Positions 38,577 through 48,380 of a stretch of DNA of 64,000 nt are shown one piece after another. Under the pieces are notes generated by a model. That model was not told the DNA's origin and did no database searches. It saw only the letters and a list, made by a program, of their open reading frames with translations. Within the stretch, counting starts at the first letter, position 1. Each line of letters starts with the position of its first letter. A program made the position numbers and the translations under genes. The DNA comes from Phytopythium helicoides. Its lineage: Eukaryota > Oomycota > Peronosporomycetes > Pythiales > Pythiaceae. Location of the stretch: NCBI GenBank assembly GCA_024867545.1, contig JANFNE010000035.1, positions 124,001-188,000 on the forward strand, given 5' to 3'.

Positions 38577-41500
38577 TGCTTTCGTTGGCCCACCATACCG
38601 CCAAAATCTCGCTGGCAAGTAACTTGATCTGCTCTGTCCCGGTTTCCGCAAGTCGTGATATAATGCTGTGTCCTTGCGCCTCCTCCAAGCTTTTGAAAAT
38701 TGCTTTGTTACTATCCTCGCTTTGATCAATGTCACCGATGCAGCAAAGATTATGAATGGCGAAAAGCCCTTCTTCTCTGTCATTATCGTTGCTGGTATCT
38801 CGGACGAACATCAGTAGTGCATGAATGCCTCCGTGTTTTGCAACAGTCATTCTTACATCAGGATTTGGATCTAAAAAGGCCAGTGCTCCAGCTGAAACCA
38901 GTTTTAGAGATTTCGATCCGCGTACTATTAGACTCAAAAGCGGCTCTAAACCACCACGAAGGAGGATCTCAGTTGCTCCATCTGTGCTTTTATACGCAAT
39001 ATTCCACAATGCGCCTGCTGCATTCTCTTTCTGTATGTCATTGCCGTCTCGTAACAAAGCCACCAACAGACCGATACCGCCACATTCAGCGATTTTGATT
39101 TTGTTGTCACTGTTTACTGCAAGATTCCACAATGCGCCTGCTGCTTTCTCTTTCTGTATGTCATTGCCGTCTCGTAACAAAGCCACCAACAGACCGATAC
39201 CGCCACATTCAGCGATTTTGATGTTGTTGTCACTGTTCATTGCAAGATTTGCCAATGCGCCTGCTGCTTCCTCTTTCTGTATGTCATTGCCGTCTCGTAA
39301 CAAAGCCACCAACAGACCGATACCGCCACATTCAGCGATTTTGATTTTGTTGTCACTGTTTACTGCAAGATTTGCCAATGCGCCTGCTGCTTCCTCTTTC
39401 TGCTTCTCAGTGCCGTCTCGTAACAAAGCCACCAACAGACCGATACCGCCACATTCAGCAATTTTGATTTTGTTGTCACTGTTCATTGCAAGATTTGCCA
39501 ATGCGCCTGCTGCTTTCTCTTTCTGCTTCTCAGTGCCGTCTCGTAACAAAGCCACCAACAGACCGATACCGCCACATTCAGCGATTTTGATGTTGTTGTC
39601 ACTGTTCACTGCAAGATTTGCCAATGCGCCTGCTGCTTTCTCTTTCTGCTTCTCATTGCCGTCTCGTAACAAAGCCACCAACAGACCGATACCGCCACAT
39701 TCAGCGATTTTGATGTTGTTGTCACTGTTCATTGCAAGATTTGCCAATGCGCCTGCTGCTTTCTCTTTCTGTATGTCATTGCCGTCTCGTAACAAAGCCA
39801 CCAACAGACCGATACCGCCACATTCAGCGATTTTGATTTTGTTGTCACTGTTTACTGCAAGACTCCACAATGTGCCTGCTGCTTTCTCTTTCTGCTTCTC
39901 AGTGCCGTCTCGTAACAAAGCCACCAACAGACCGATACCGCCACATTCAGCGATTTTGATGTTGTTGTCACTGTTCATTGCAAGATTTGCCAATGCGCCT
40001 GCTGCTTCCTCTTTCTGCTTCTCAGTGCCGTCTCGTAACAAAGCCACCAACAGACCGATACCGCCACATTCAGCGATTTTGATGTTGTTGTCACTGTTTA
40101 CTGCAAGACTCCACAATGCGCCTGCTGCTTCCTCTTTCTGCTTCTCAGTGCCGTCTCGTAACAAAGCCACCAACAGACCGATACCGCCACATTCAGCGAT
40201 TTTGATTTTGTTGTCACTGTTTACTGCAAGACTCCACAATGTGCCTGCTGCTTTCTCTTTCTGCTTCTCAGTGCCGTCTCGTAACAAAGCCACCAACAGA
40301 CCGATACCGCCACATTCAGCGATTTTGATGTTGTTGTCACTGTTCATTGCAAGATTTGCCAATGCGCCTGCTGCTTCCTCTTTCTGCTTCTCAGTGCCGT
40401 CTCGTAACAAAGCCACCAACAGACCGATACCGCCACATTCAGCGATTTTGATTTTGTTGTCACTGTTTACTGCAAGACTCCACAATGTGCCTGCTGCTTT
40501 CTCTTTCTGCTTCTCAGTGCCGTCTCGTAACAAAGCCACCAACAGACCGATACCGCCACATTCAGCGATTTTGATGTTGTTGTCACTGTTCATTGCAAGA
40601 TTTGCCAATGCGCCTGCTGCTTCCTCTTTCTGCTTCTCAGTGCCGTCTCGTAACAAAGCCACCAACAGACCGATACCGCCACATTCAGCGATTTTGATTT
40701 TGTTGTCACTGTTTACTGCAAGACTCCACAATGCGCCTGCTGCTTCCTCTTTCTGCTTCTCAGTGCCGTCTCGTAACAAAGCCACCAACAGACCGATACC
40801 GCCACATTCAGCGATTTTGATTTTGTTGTCACTGTTTACTGCAAGATTCCACAATGCGCCTGCTGCTTTCTCTTTCTGCTTCTCAGTGCCGTCTCGTAAC
40901 AAAGCCACCAACAGACCGATACCGCCACATTCAGCGATTTTGATGTTGTTGTCACTGTTCACTGCAAGATTTGCCAATGCGCCTGCTGCTTTCTCTTTCT
41001 GCTTCTCATTGCCGTCTCGTAACAAAGCCACCAACAGACCGATACCGCCACATTCAGCGATTTTGATGTTGTTGTCACTGTTTACTGCAAGATTTGCCAA
41101 TGCGCCTGCTGCTTCCTCTTTCTGCTTCTCAGTGCCGTCTCGTAACAAAGCCACCAACAGACCGATACCGCCACATTCAGCGATTTTGATGTTGTTGTCA
41201 CTGTTCATTGCAAGATTTGCCAATGCGCCTGCTGCTTCCTCTTTCTGCTTCTCAGTGCCGTCTCGTAACAAAGCCACCAACAGACCGATACCGCCACATT
41301 CAGCGATTTTGATGTTGTTGTCACTGTTCATTGCAAGATTTGCCAATGCGCCTGCTGCTTCCTCTTTCTGCTTCTCAGTGCCGTCTCGTAACAAAGCCAC
41401 CAACAGACCGATACCGCCACATTCAGCGATTTTGATGTTGTTGTCACTGTTCATTGCAAGATTTGCCAATGCGCCTGCTGCTTCCTCTTTCTGCTTCTCA

Positions 41501-44500
41501 GTGCCGTCTCGTAACAAAGCCACCAACAGACCGATACCGCCACATTCAGCGATTTTGATGTTGTTGTCACTGTTTACTGCAAGATTCCACAATGCGCCTG
41601 CTGCTTTCTCTTTCTGTATGTCATTGCCGTCTCGTAACAAAGCCACCAACAGACCGATACCGCCACATTCAGCGATTTTGATTTTGTTGTCACTGTTTAC
41701 TGCAAGATTCCACAATGCGCCTGCTGCTTTCTCTTTCTGCTTCTCAGTGCCGTCTCGTAACAAAGCCACCAACAGACCGATACCGCCACATTCAGCGATT
41801 TTGATGTTGTTGTCACTGTTGTCTGCAAGATTCCACAATGCGCCTGCTGCATTCTCTTTCTGTATGTCATTGCCGTCTCGTAACAAAGCCACCAACAGAC
41901 CGATACCGCCACATTCGGCAATCTTCACTTGGTTTGCATGGTTTCCAGACGCTAAATCACCGATTGTATTCGCTGCCCATTCAATTTCGTTCGCGTTCTT
42001 GCTTGATAAAAGATTAATAATAGCTGAAATTTCTTTGCTGTCAGTGCGTGATCCACGATTGACATGAACAGCGACTAAGTGATCTCTAGCAATCGAGGCA
42101 ATTTTCTTGTTCAATTCTTTCACAAGTCGGATCAAACCCAACAAAGCGCCTCCACGAGACAGCACGTGATTCGTGTATTTGTTTGGGGCGACGTAACCGT
42201 CAACCCACAAACGATCGATATCATGACGCTCCAGTAACGATGACAAGTGGACTACAACGTGATCGATCGTCACTCGCTCTGATGGTTCAAAACAACACAT
42301 CTTCTTAATCAACTCCCATTCCGAATCTTCCATTTCTCGTGGCTGAGGAGGCAGCTTCCCATTCTTTACTTCACGAATCACCACCTTGTCTTCAGTAATT
42401 CCGTCCCATGGAACTTTACCAGTCACAACCTCGATCATCAACATCGCAAAAGAAAACACATCCGATGCAAACGTAGCTGATTGACCAGGGTCTCCCTTCC
42501 ACGGCAAACACTCAGGAGCTTTCCAACGATACGCCCCACGAGCTCCATCGTCATTCACACCTGTTGGAGCACTTCGTCCTGACTTACTCAAACCAAAGTC
42601 TGCCAACTTTGCAATTCCGTCGCCACCAACTAGAACATTGTTTGCCTTCAAGTCAGCATGCACGATTCCCTTGGCATGAAGATACTGCAACCCAAGAGCC
42701 GCATTCAATAGACTGTACCAAACCTCGTACATGTCGTCCTTCTTCTTCTTGCCAAGGTAAGAGGTCAGGTCGCCACCGCTCGCATTCTCACACACAAAGA
42801 AGGGCTGACCGATGTGACACGCTCCATACATTTTCACAACGTTGATGTGGCTGAGCTCGAACCACGTATCAGCTTCTTGAAGGAACTGTACGTGCGTCTC
42901 TTCTTCTTTAGCAGCTTCGAGAAACACTCTCTTCACGACGACGGGTGTCTCGAACCACTTGCCATGATGTACCGATCCAAATGCACCGCGACTAAACTCT
43001 TCAAAAGACTTGAACTCGATCTCTGTCGGCGAGACGAACCATTTTGGAAGGGTTGGGAGCTGAGAGAGTTCGCCATCGTCCATAAACAATTCATCTTCGA
43101 GCTCGCCTTGCGAGCTTTCTTCTAGATCGCAGGCGCTAGATGAAAGTTCGTCTCGTTTCCAATTCACAGTCGATTCAGACACCGATGCCGCCTTGTTTTG
43201 TAATAATATAGCACTCAGTCTCTGAAGCCGAGCCTTTGATTCTACCGTCGACCACTCAGGCTCCCATTTGTGCATCTTTCCCGAGCTTGATAGATTAAAT
43301 CGCACAATCAATCGATCGATGCTCACATGTAACGAGAGTAAGGTCATCTGGTCTCGACTTTGCGGCATTGAAGCTACACTCCATCCCAATGAAGAAGCAT
43401 CACTGAGTGTTGCTTGGTTCAGGTGGCGATAGAACTTAACCAATAAACGGGAAAATCTCTCCGTTAGCTGTTTTGCATGAGCAGGATCAATAGAACCCTC
43501 ATCCACCGTCTTGGTCTGGTTGTACACATCCTGTAGTCTCAAATGAATACCCTGAGCAAGGGTACCATTTGATATCATGCTTGAGCAACTTTGAAGCGCA
43601 GATAACACGGTGTGATTGTTGATAGCTGTTATTGTGACAGAGTCGATATCCCAATTTGCATCCGGATTGCCAAGACAGTGTACATTCAACTCGCAAATCT
43701 GATTTTGCTCAGTTGGAACGCCAATGAATTCTCGCAGACGTTCAATTGCACAAACCATTGGCGTGTTTGACTTCGTGTCGATCTCGCACATACTCGTCAG
43801 TAATTGCCACTCTTTCTCGTTGATGAAGTTTGGACGAGTAGTTGGTACCGAGTCGTGCCATATCGTATCTTCTCCCGGATTGTCACTCTCTTGATTCGAC
43901 GATGTAAAGGCAAGTAAACAGTTCACAGCAAGTACGCACAGACTCTTGAAATCCGTTGTGGATTGTTGTAGCTGTAGCTGGTTCACCTTGGTATCGACAC
44001 TTGTTTCATTAGGTTGTTGATGAACACTGTCCTTCTCAGGCATCCATGATACTAGGTCACCTCCAAACAGCAACGCTTTTGCTTCCAGCTCTGCACAAAA
44101 CACATTCTCCGTCGAGAGTTGTTTCCCGTAAGCTAACCCACGCTCGTGCAAATACTGCAACGCCAGCGCAATTTCATACACACGATGCCACGCGTATTCT
44201 CTTGCTTTTACCTCCCTTATGTTTTCACTCAGTGAGCGAACACGTTCGTGGACGATAAGCGGTCGACTTCCGACATGACAAGCTCCCAGAAACTTTGCCA
44301 CATGTGGATGATTCAAGCTCGACCAGACGTTTGCCTCGCAAATGAAGCGATTTGAGTCTGAGTAGTCGGGATAATAGACATCGTTTCCCCATCGAGACAA
44401 CCCGAACTCGCTCATAAACTCGAATGGCATCACGAGCCACGACGGAAGAGCCACCACGGTCATTCCTGAGTGCTCGGCGATGGATTCGAAGATTCGTTTG

Positions 44501-45117
44501 GTGATGTCGATCTCCTCGGTCGTCAGAATATCCTCGCCGTAATTCATGACAGCAGATTTGAGCAGTGTCAGTGCTTCTTCTTGCTGCTCACTGCTACCCA
44601 GGTCGCGGAAGAGAAACGTGGACGCTGTGTTCAAATTATTGGAGATCCCAACACAAATGGTTGAGCATGCTGCTACTATCTCGTCGTATCGCTCGACACG
44701 CTCAAGACGCTCGCGCTCCAGCGCCGATCTCCACTCACTCTGTTCACTCGACTCGAAGATCCCGTACTGTGCGCTCATGGCGTCCAGCACCACATGCAGC
44801 CGCTCAATCCGCCTTACATAGTATCCTGTGTGCGCCAGCTGCATCAGGAGGGATGAATTGTCCTCGTAGACACGCATCTCATCGCGTACACCCTCGGCAC
44901 TCAGCAGCAGTCCAAACAGCGCGTGGTCAATCATGTATCCTGGCATCGCATTGACTGCTCGTCGGATGTGGTCGTAGCGCTCAATTGCATGGCGTCCGAG
45001 ATCAGGTGGCACGGTGCCAGCATTGCTTTGCTTACCAATGATCTTCTTACCCCATCTGACGACGCCTCTCCATGCATTCTTGATCGCCTTTCGCTTCTTG
45101 TGCTCACCTCGAGCCAT
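38554..45117 (-). CDS. Pseudokinase-kinase-armadillo repeat protein, copy A
   Basis: 2187 aa from the ATG at 45117 (MARGEHKK); an in-frame ATG at 45192 is closer to the TATA element than a leader would allow and is not preferred. Intronless. Order: a helical N-terminal region (about 1-200); a degenerate kinase domain (about 220-400) keeping ALQYLHERGLAYG..TENVF but lacking the HRD and DFG motifs; a linker; and a TKL-type kinase domain (about 690-960) with RGAFGSVHHG, VVVK, HADLKANNVL, DFGLSK and APECLPW. The catalytic Asp is kept but the Arg before it is Ala (non-RD type). Then come 24 armadillo-like repeats of 41 residues (about 1063-2046) and a C-terminal cap. The likely role is signalling, with a repeat superhelix for protein binding. 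Its inverted paralogue lies at 55924. Confidence 0.9.
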   Translation of the reverse strand: MARGEHKKRKAIKNAWRGVVRWGKKIIGKQSNAGTVPPDLGRHAIERYDHIRRAVNAMPGYMIDHALFGLLLSAEGVRDEMRVYEDNSSLLMQLAHTGYYVRRIERLHVVLDAMSAQYGIFESSEQSEWRSALERERLERVERYDEIVAACSTICVGISNNLNTASTFLFRDLGSSEQQEEALTLLKSAVMNYGEDILTTEEIDITKRIFESIAEHSGMTVVALPSWLVMPFEFMSEFGLSRWGNDVYYPDYSDSNRFICEANVWSSLNHPHVAKFLGACHVGSRPLIVHERVRSLSENIREVKAREYAWHRVYEIALALQYLHERGLAYGKQLSTENVFCAELEAKALLFGGDLVSWMPEKDSVHQQPNETSVDTKVNQLQLQQSTTDFKSLCVLAVNCLLAFTSSNQESDNPGEDTIWHDSVPTTRPNFINEKEWQLLTSMCEIDTKSNTPMVCAIERLREFIGVPTEQNQICELNVHCLGNPDANWDIDSVTITAINNHTVLSALQSCSSMISNGTLAQGIHLRLQDVYNQTKTVDEGSIDPAHAKQLTERFSRLLVKFYRHLNQATLSDASSLGWSVASMPQSRDQMTLLSLHVSIDRLIVRFNLSSSGKMHKWEPEWSTVESKARLQRLSAILLQNKAASVSESTVNWKRDELSSSACDLEESSQGELEDELFMDDGELSQLPTLPKWFVSPTEIEFKSFEEFSRGAFGSVHHGKWFETPVVVKRVFLEAAKEEETHVQFLQEADTWFELSHINVVKMYGACHIGQPFFVCENASGGDLTSYLGKKKKDDMYEVWYSLLNAALGLQYLHAKGIVHADLKANNVLVGGDGIAKLADFGLSKSGRSAPTGVNDDGARGAYRWKAPECLPWKGDPGQSATFASDVFSFAMLMIEVVTGKVPWDGITEDKVVIREVKNGKLPPQPREMEDSEWELIKKMCCFEPSERVTIDHVVVHLSSLLERHDIDRLWVDGYVAPNKYTNHVLSRGGALLGLIRLVKELNKKIASIARDHLVAVHVNRGSRTDSKEISAIINLLSSKNANEIEWAANTIGDLASGNHANQVKIAECGGIGLLVALLRDGNDIQKENAAGALWNLADNSDNNIKIAECGGIGLLVALLRDGTEKQKEKAAGALWNLAVNSDNKIKIAECGGIGLLVALLRDGNDIQKEKAAGALWNLAVNSDNNIKIAECGGIGLLVALLRDGTEKQKEEAAGALANLAMNSDNNIKIAECGGIGLLVALLRDGTEKQKEEAAGALANLAMNSDNNIKIAECGGIGLLVALLRDGTEKQKEEAAGALANLAMNSDNNIKIAECGGIGLLVALLRDGTEKQKEEAAGALANLAVNSDNNIKIAECGGIGLLVALLRDGNEKQKEKAAGALANLAVNSDNNIKIAECGGIGLLVALLRDGTEKQKEKAAGALWNLAVNSDNKIKIAECGGIGLLVALLRDGTEKQKEEAAGALWSLAVNSDNKIKIAECGGIGLLVALLRDGTEKQKEEAAGALANLAMNSDNNIKIAECGGIGLLVALLRDGTEKQKEKAAGTLWSLAVNSDNKIKIAECGGIGLLVALLRDGTEKQKEEAAGALANLAMNSDNNIKIAECGGIGLLVALLRDGTEKQKEKAAGTLWSLAVNSDNKIKIAECGGIGLLVALLRDGTEKQKEEAAGALWSLAVNSDNNIKIAECGGIGLLVALLRDGTEKQKEEAAGALANLAMNSDNNIKIAECGGIGLLVALLRDGTEKQKEKAAGTLWSLAVNSDNKIKIAECGGIGLLVALLRDGNDIQKEKAAGALANLAMNSDNNIKIAECGGIGLLVALLRDGNEKQKEKAAGALANLAVNSDNNIKIAECGGIGLLVALLRDGTEKQKEKAAGALANLAMNSDNKIKIAECGGIGLLVALLRDGTEKQKEEAAGALANLAVNSDNKIKIAECGGIGLLVALLRDGNDIQKEEAAGALANLAMNSDNNIKIAECGGIGLLVALLRDGNDIQKEKAAGALWNLAVNSDNKIKIAECGGIGLLVALLRDGNDIQKENAAGALWNIAYKSTDGATEILLRGGLEPLLSLIVRGSKSLKLVSAGALAFLDPNPDVRMTVAKHGGIHALLMFVRDTSNDNDREEGLFAIHNLCCIGDIDQSEDSNKAIFKSLEEAQGHSIISRLAETGTEQIKLLASEILAVWWANESITIDDYI
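38980..41931 (-). repeat. 24 tandem 123-bp repeats encoding armadillo units
   Basis: Twenty-four in-phase units of 123 bp (2952 bp) with no gaps; core KIAECGGIGLLVALLRDG then TEKQKE or NDIQKE then AAGAL(W/A)(N/S)LA(V/M)NSDN. Differences are confined to a few sites: N/K before IKI, TEK/NEK/NDI, K/E/N, A/T, W/A, N/S, V/M. Unit types recur in blocks (for example a TLWSL unit followed by a KIKI unit and an ALANLAM unit), which suggests expansion by unequal exchange of multi-unit blocks. The period was checked at DNA level (CGCCACATTC at 39078 and again at 39201). Confidence 0.95.
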
Positions 45118-45215
45118 CGCGGCGGCCCTTACTAAGTCAACAGACGTCTTCCACTTCACCGGTCGGCTTGTTGTTGCGAAAGTAGGCGCCACGCTGGCGA
45201 TCGTCGTCTTCGACT

Positions 45216-45224
45216 AATATATAG
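45216..45224 (-). promoter_or_regulatory. TATA-like element before kinase copy A
   Basis: CTATATATT on the minus strand, about 100 bp upstream of the ATG at 45117 and only about 25 bp before the alternative ATG at 45192. If functional, transcription would start near or after 45192, which supports the downstream ATG. Oomycete genes rarely have TATA boxes, so confidence is limited. Confidence 0.35.
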
Positions 45225-46452
45225 TGGCCACATCGCGGCAGGGGCAGAACAAAACCCACATCTTCGGTTCAGATGTGAACCCATCGCAACTGCTTGAAAT
45301 CATTCACTGTCGATATCCGGCAACCACCAAGAGATATTGTGCTTCATCATGATAATCTTCATGAAGCATATTTATCTCTCGGCGGTGGCAAGACAGCGAC
45401 GTGGCATACAATCCTAACTGGATCATTTACGGCCTCACAGTGAGTGCCTGTCGATCTCTCCCGATGGTTCACTCGAGCAAATTACACCGGCAGGGACACG
45501 TGGATTCACGATCGTCCAGTCAATGATTGCCACTAACTGTGCGAGTACTTGAGAGCTTCCAACTTAGACATCCAAGTACTAGCGAGAGATCAGAGTCTAC
45601 TCGACCGCAAACATCTGCGATGCCCCCCATGTAGTCCGGGAAGAAGCTGGCTGGCCGCGCATGTCGACCGAAGTTACGAAGACGCATCTCCTCGATGGCG
45701 CTCTTGTGCTGGTGTCGTCAAGCTGAACGTCGCGTGCGTTGCTTGGTTTTCGCTGGCGCACAACACTCGCTCATTAACGCAGCTCTCGAGCGTTGGTCAG
45801 CAGACAGACGCAGCTTGGCTTTCGCAAGCGTCCGAAGGAGCCACCGCTTGAGCCCCCGTGAAGATCTGGAGCCTGGACGCGCAGCTGAAGCCGAGACGGT
45901 GCTTGGTTTTCTCGAATGCCTGGGTTCAGCTGAAGCACGGGTCTGCTCTTGATCTCAAGAGGATGAGTCTTTGCCTTGGTCTTCTCGCGCGGTGGATCCT
46001 CAAGCGCGTGGCCCTGGGTCGTGAACCACGAAGAGCAGTCGCTTGAGCTCCATCTTGAAACTTGGCAACTGAGGGGAAGGGAGCTTGGAGTCGAATGGCT
46101 CCCCTCGCAAGTTGAAGTCTTCGATTTGTACTTGCAGCATGTATTGGAAGCTTGATGAGCTCCATCCTTCCAACGGTCTTGTGAGCACTGCCAGGACTCG
46201 ACACTTGTATCACAAAGAGGAACGGAGCGAGTATGCAGCCTCGCGAACGTGGCGTAGGCATCCACGATGTTCCAATAAGCGCGCGGCGAAGACCGAGAAA
46301 TCTAGGTCGACTCGACTGCATCGACGCCTAGCAAGTCCTCATGACGCTCGATTTCTGGTTGGCTCTCCATGCAAATGAGCTCATGTAGATCCATACTCGA
46401 TTAGATCTCCCAGTGGCGTTACGACTGCTCGGACATCTCCTCGAGTCCATCG
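45225..46452. other. Non-coding or decayed region left of the ankyrin relic
   Basis: About 1.2 kb. Several overlapping minus-strand frames between 46321 and 45774 and plus-strand frames at 45549-45952 are open, but none keeps a recognisable composition over its length. One minus-strand piece (SFQYMLQVQIEDFNLRGEP, about 46150) looks protein-like but ends quickly. This may be a decayed gene. No repeats or RNA genes seen. Confidence 0.3.
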
Positions 46453-46650
46453 ATGAACATTCACACCAAATCGATAGATCATGGCGCGAACGTAAATTCT
46501 CAATGCGCTATGGGACGGACATCACTGATGCTTGTTGCATCCCGTGGTGATTTGGATAGCGTACGCTATCTAGTTGTGTACGGAGGTGACATCGACGCTG
46601 TCGGCAACTATCAATGAAGCCCTCTCGCTTGTGCTCCAGAAGAACCGTTC
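46453..46650 (+). pseudogene. Ankyrin-repeat gene relic
   Basis: The ATG at 46453 opens 54 codons to a TGA at 46615. They contain ankyrin hallmarks: IDHGANVNSQ, then GRTSLMLVASRGDLDSV, RYLVVYGGDIDAVGN. Directly after the stop, in the same frame, SPLACAPEE continues as the start of another repeat would, so the TGA looks like a nonsense change inside an array. Upstream of the ATG, in-frame similarity is lost and a TAG occurs at 46402. No complete gene surrounds it, so this is the remnant of a larger ankyrin gene. Ankyrin-like and armadillo arrays are both prone to expansion and loss. Confidence 0.6.
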
Positions 46651-48380
46651 CTCCACATGCAGTAGCCTAGTGCAAATTCTTTTGTGTGTGTGAATGCCTA
46701 CGCGTTCGTGCATCGATCCCGTGAAAGCGGGTTGGGTAGGCGAGAACTGCCACCAATCGAGGCAACGGTTTTTGTCTGAATCCATTGTTTTGATTGGATC
46801 CCATTCATGCCAAGGATGGCACCTAAGAATGGTGTTAACGTGAAATCCACGATCCATAAGTCAAAGGAGCCCCGCTCTCTACCATAATGATTTCGAGATG
46901 ATACGGATAGGAGTAGTTGTGCAAGGTCTATGATAGGACTTCGACTGCAACAATTTCAGCATCGTCTGGGAAATCTTCGCTTCTGTAATAATGTAAAAGC
47001 TGCCTCAGATCAAAGCTTCTAGCTTCGACAGCATTTCTCATCGCATTGATTGTTTTGCAAAAGTGTAGACAATAAATACTTTTGGAACCATTGGACAGCT
47101 ATTATTTTATTCCCACAGTGAGCAGCTACAACAGTTTTTGTTGTCGGGTACCTTTGACTTCTTTCACTCGTGCATTCTCGGGTTCTCACAATAAATGAAA
47201 ACTTGAAACTCGAGTCATGGTCAGGGTCTTCCAAGCTGGCTAGCCTTGCCTTGTGCTTTTACTTTCATGTGATCTATGTCGGTGGAATGGAGGCAGTCAC
47301 GCGATCTCGATGAAAATTTCTCAATACTTTCAGTGTCAACGAAGTCTATGCTAAAATGATTCCTGCGCAGACTCAGACTTGTGATCCCTCTCCATCAGTT
47401 TCTGCTGGATACCCAGTTATCTCGCAGACAGAAAATAGGTCCGCTTTGCCAGAGTCCGAGTTATATGCAAGCCTTCTGCAGCCTCAGTTTTTCCAATCCA
47501 AACTTTGTCAGCAATGTTAATTCGCAAACTTGAGGCGCTTTGCGCGATGCCTCTGTTGGCTCTAAGCACTAGAGCCTAATGCCTTCTTTGTCAAACTCCA
47601 GGACATTAATTGATGAAGCATGACGTCCTATGCAAAATTGGCACAACCTTTTTTTATGACCGACAATTGCTCTGTTGGAAACAGCATGACAAGTATGAGC
47701 GAGAGCTGCTGACACATCAAAGGTGGAGACGCATCCTCGCAATTGTATTCCAGACCATGTCATACGTTGAGGTTGGCACCACTTGATTCCGCATCCCCAA
47801 AACCGAGGACGTCAAAGCTCGAGTCGAGCTGGTCACGATCGGAAGCAAGCAACACACCAGTTCATCCAATCGAAGCCTCTGCGAGTGAGAGGTGCACACG
47901 ATGATGGGCGCCGTGCCACATGTCAACGATCCCCGACGTCCCATAGCTGTTACATTATCGCTCCTTCCGTCGCATCATCAGCCCCTCGATTGTCTAACAG
48001 CGTCCCACAATCTCCACCGGCGGCACACCGAACACCACTTCAACTCGTCTGACCAACCGCAGCGTCCATGTGGCGACTGCATGCCCTCCGTTGGCCCGCT
48101 CCCCGCTTGACGCGCTGTCGATGACACAGCAAACGTTATCTCCATTTCGTCCAATCAGCAGCGTTTAACTGCTGAATCCCGCGCTCTGATTGGCTGGAGG
48201 GGCGATTGACACGGTCTCATCAGGGGTGGGATGGGCAAAAGAGCCGCTCGTGCAAGTCAGCTCCACCATACATTCTGTAAGTGCCGCTGAGAGAGGCCAC
48301 CGCGCCACGCTCGACAAGTCATGCGTCGTGACCATTCTCGCCAGTGTCCAATTCCCTCCGAGCTGTTCACACCTGCCGTC
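46651..48380. other. AT-richer intergenic region before P5B copy B
   Basis: About 1.7 kb without a supported gene. The part from 46850 to 47700 is noticeably AT-richer and has stops in all frames at short intervals. The part from 47760 to 48380 is GC-richer and should contain the promoter of the P5B gene. No initiator match was convincing. No repeat or RNA gene seen. Confidence 0.4.

Noticed and set aside
38980..41931. CRISPR-like regular repeat
   Set aside because: The units are 123 bp, contiguous without spacers, and encode armadillo repeats in frame.
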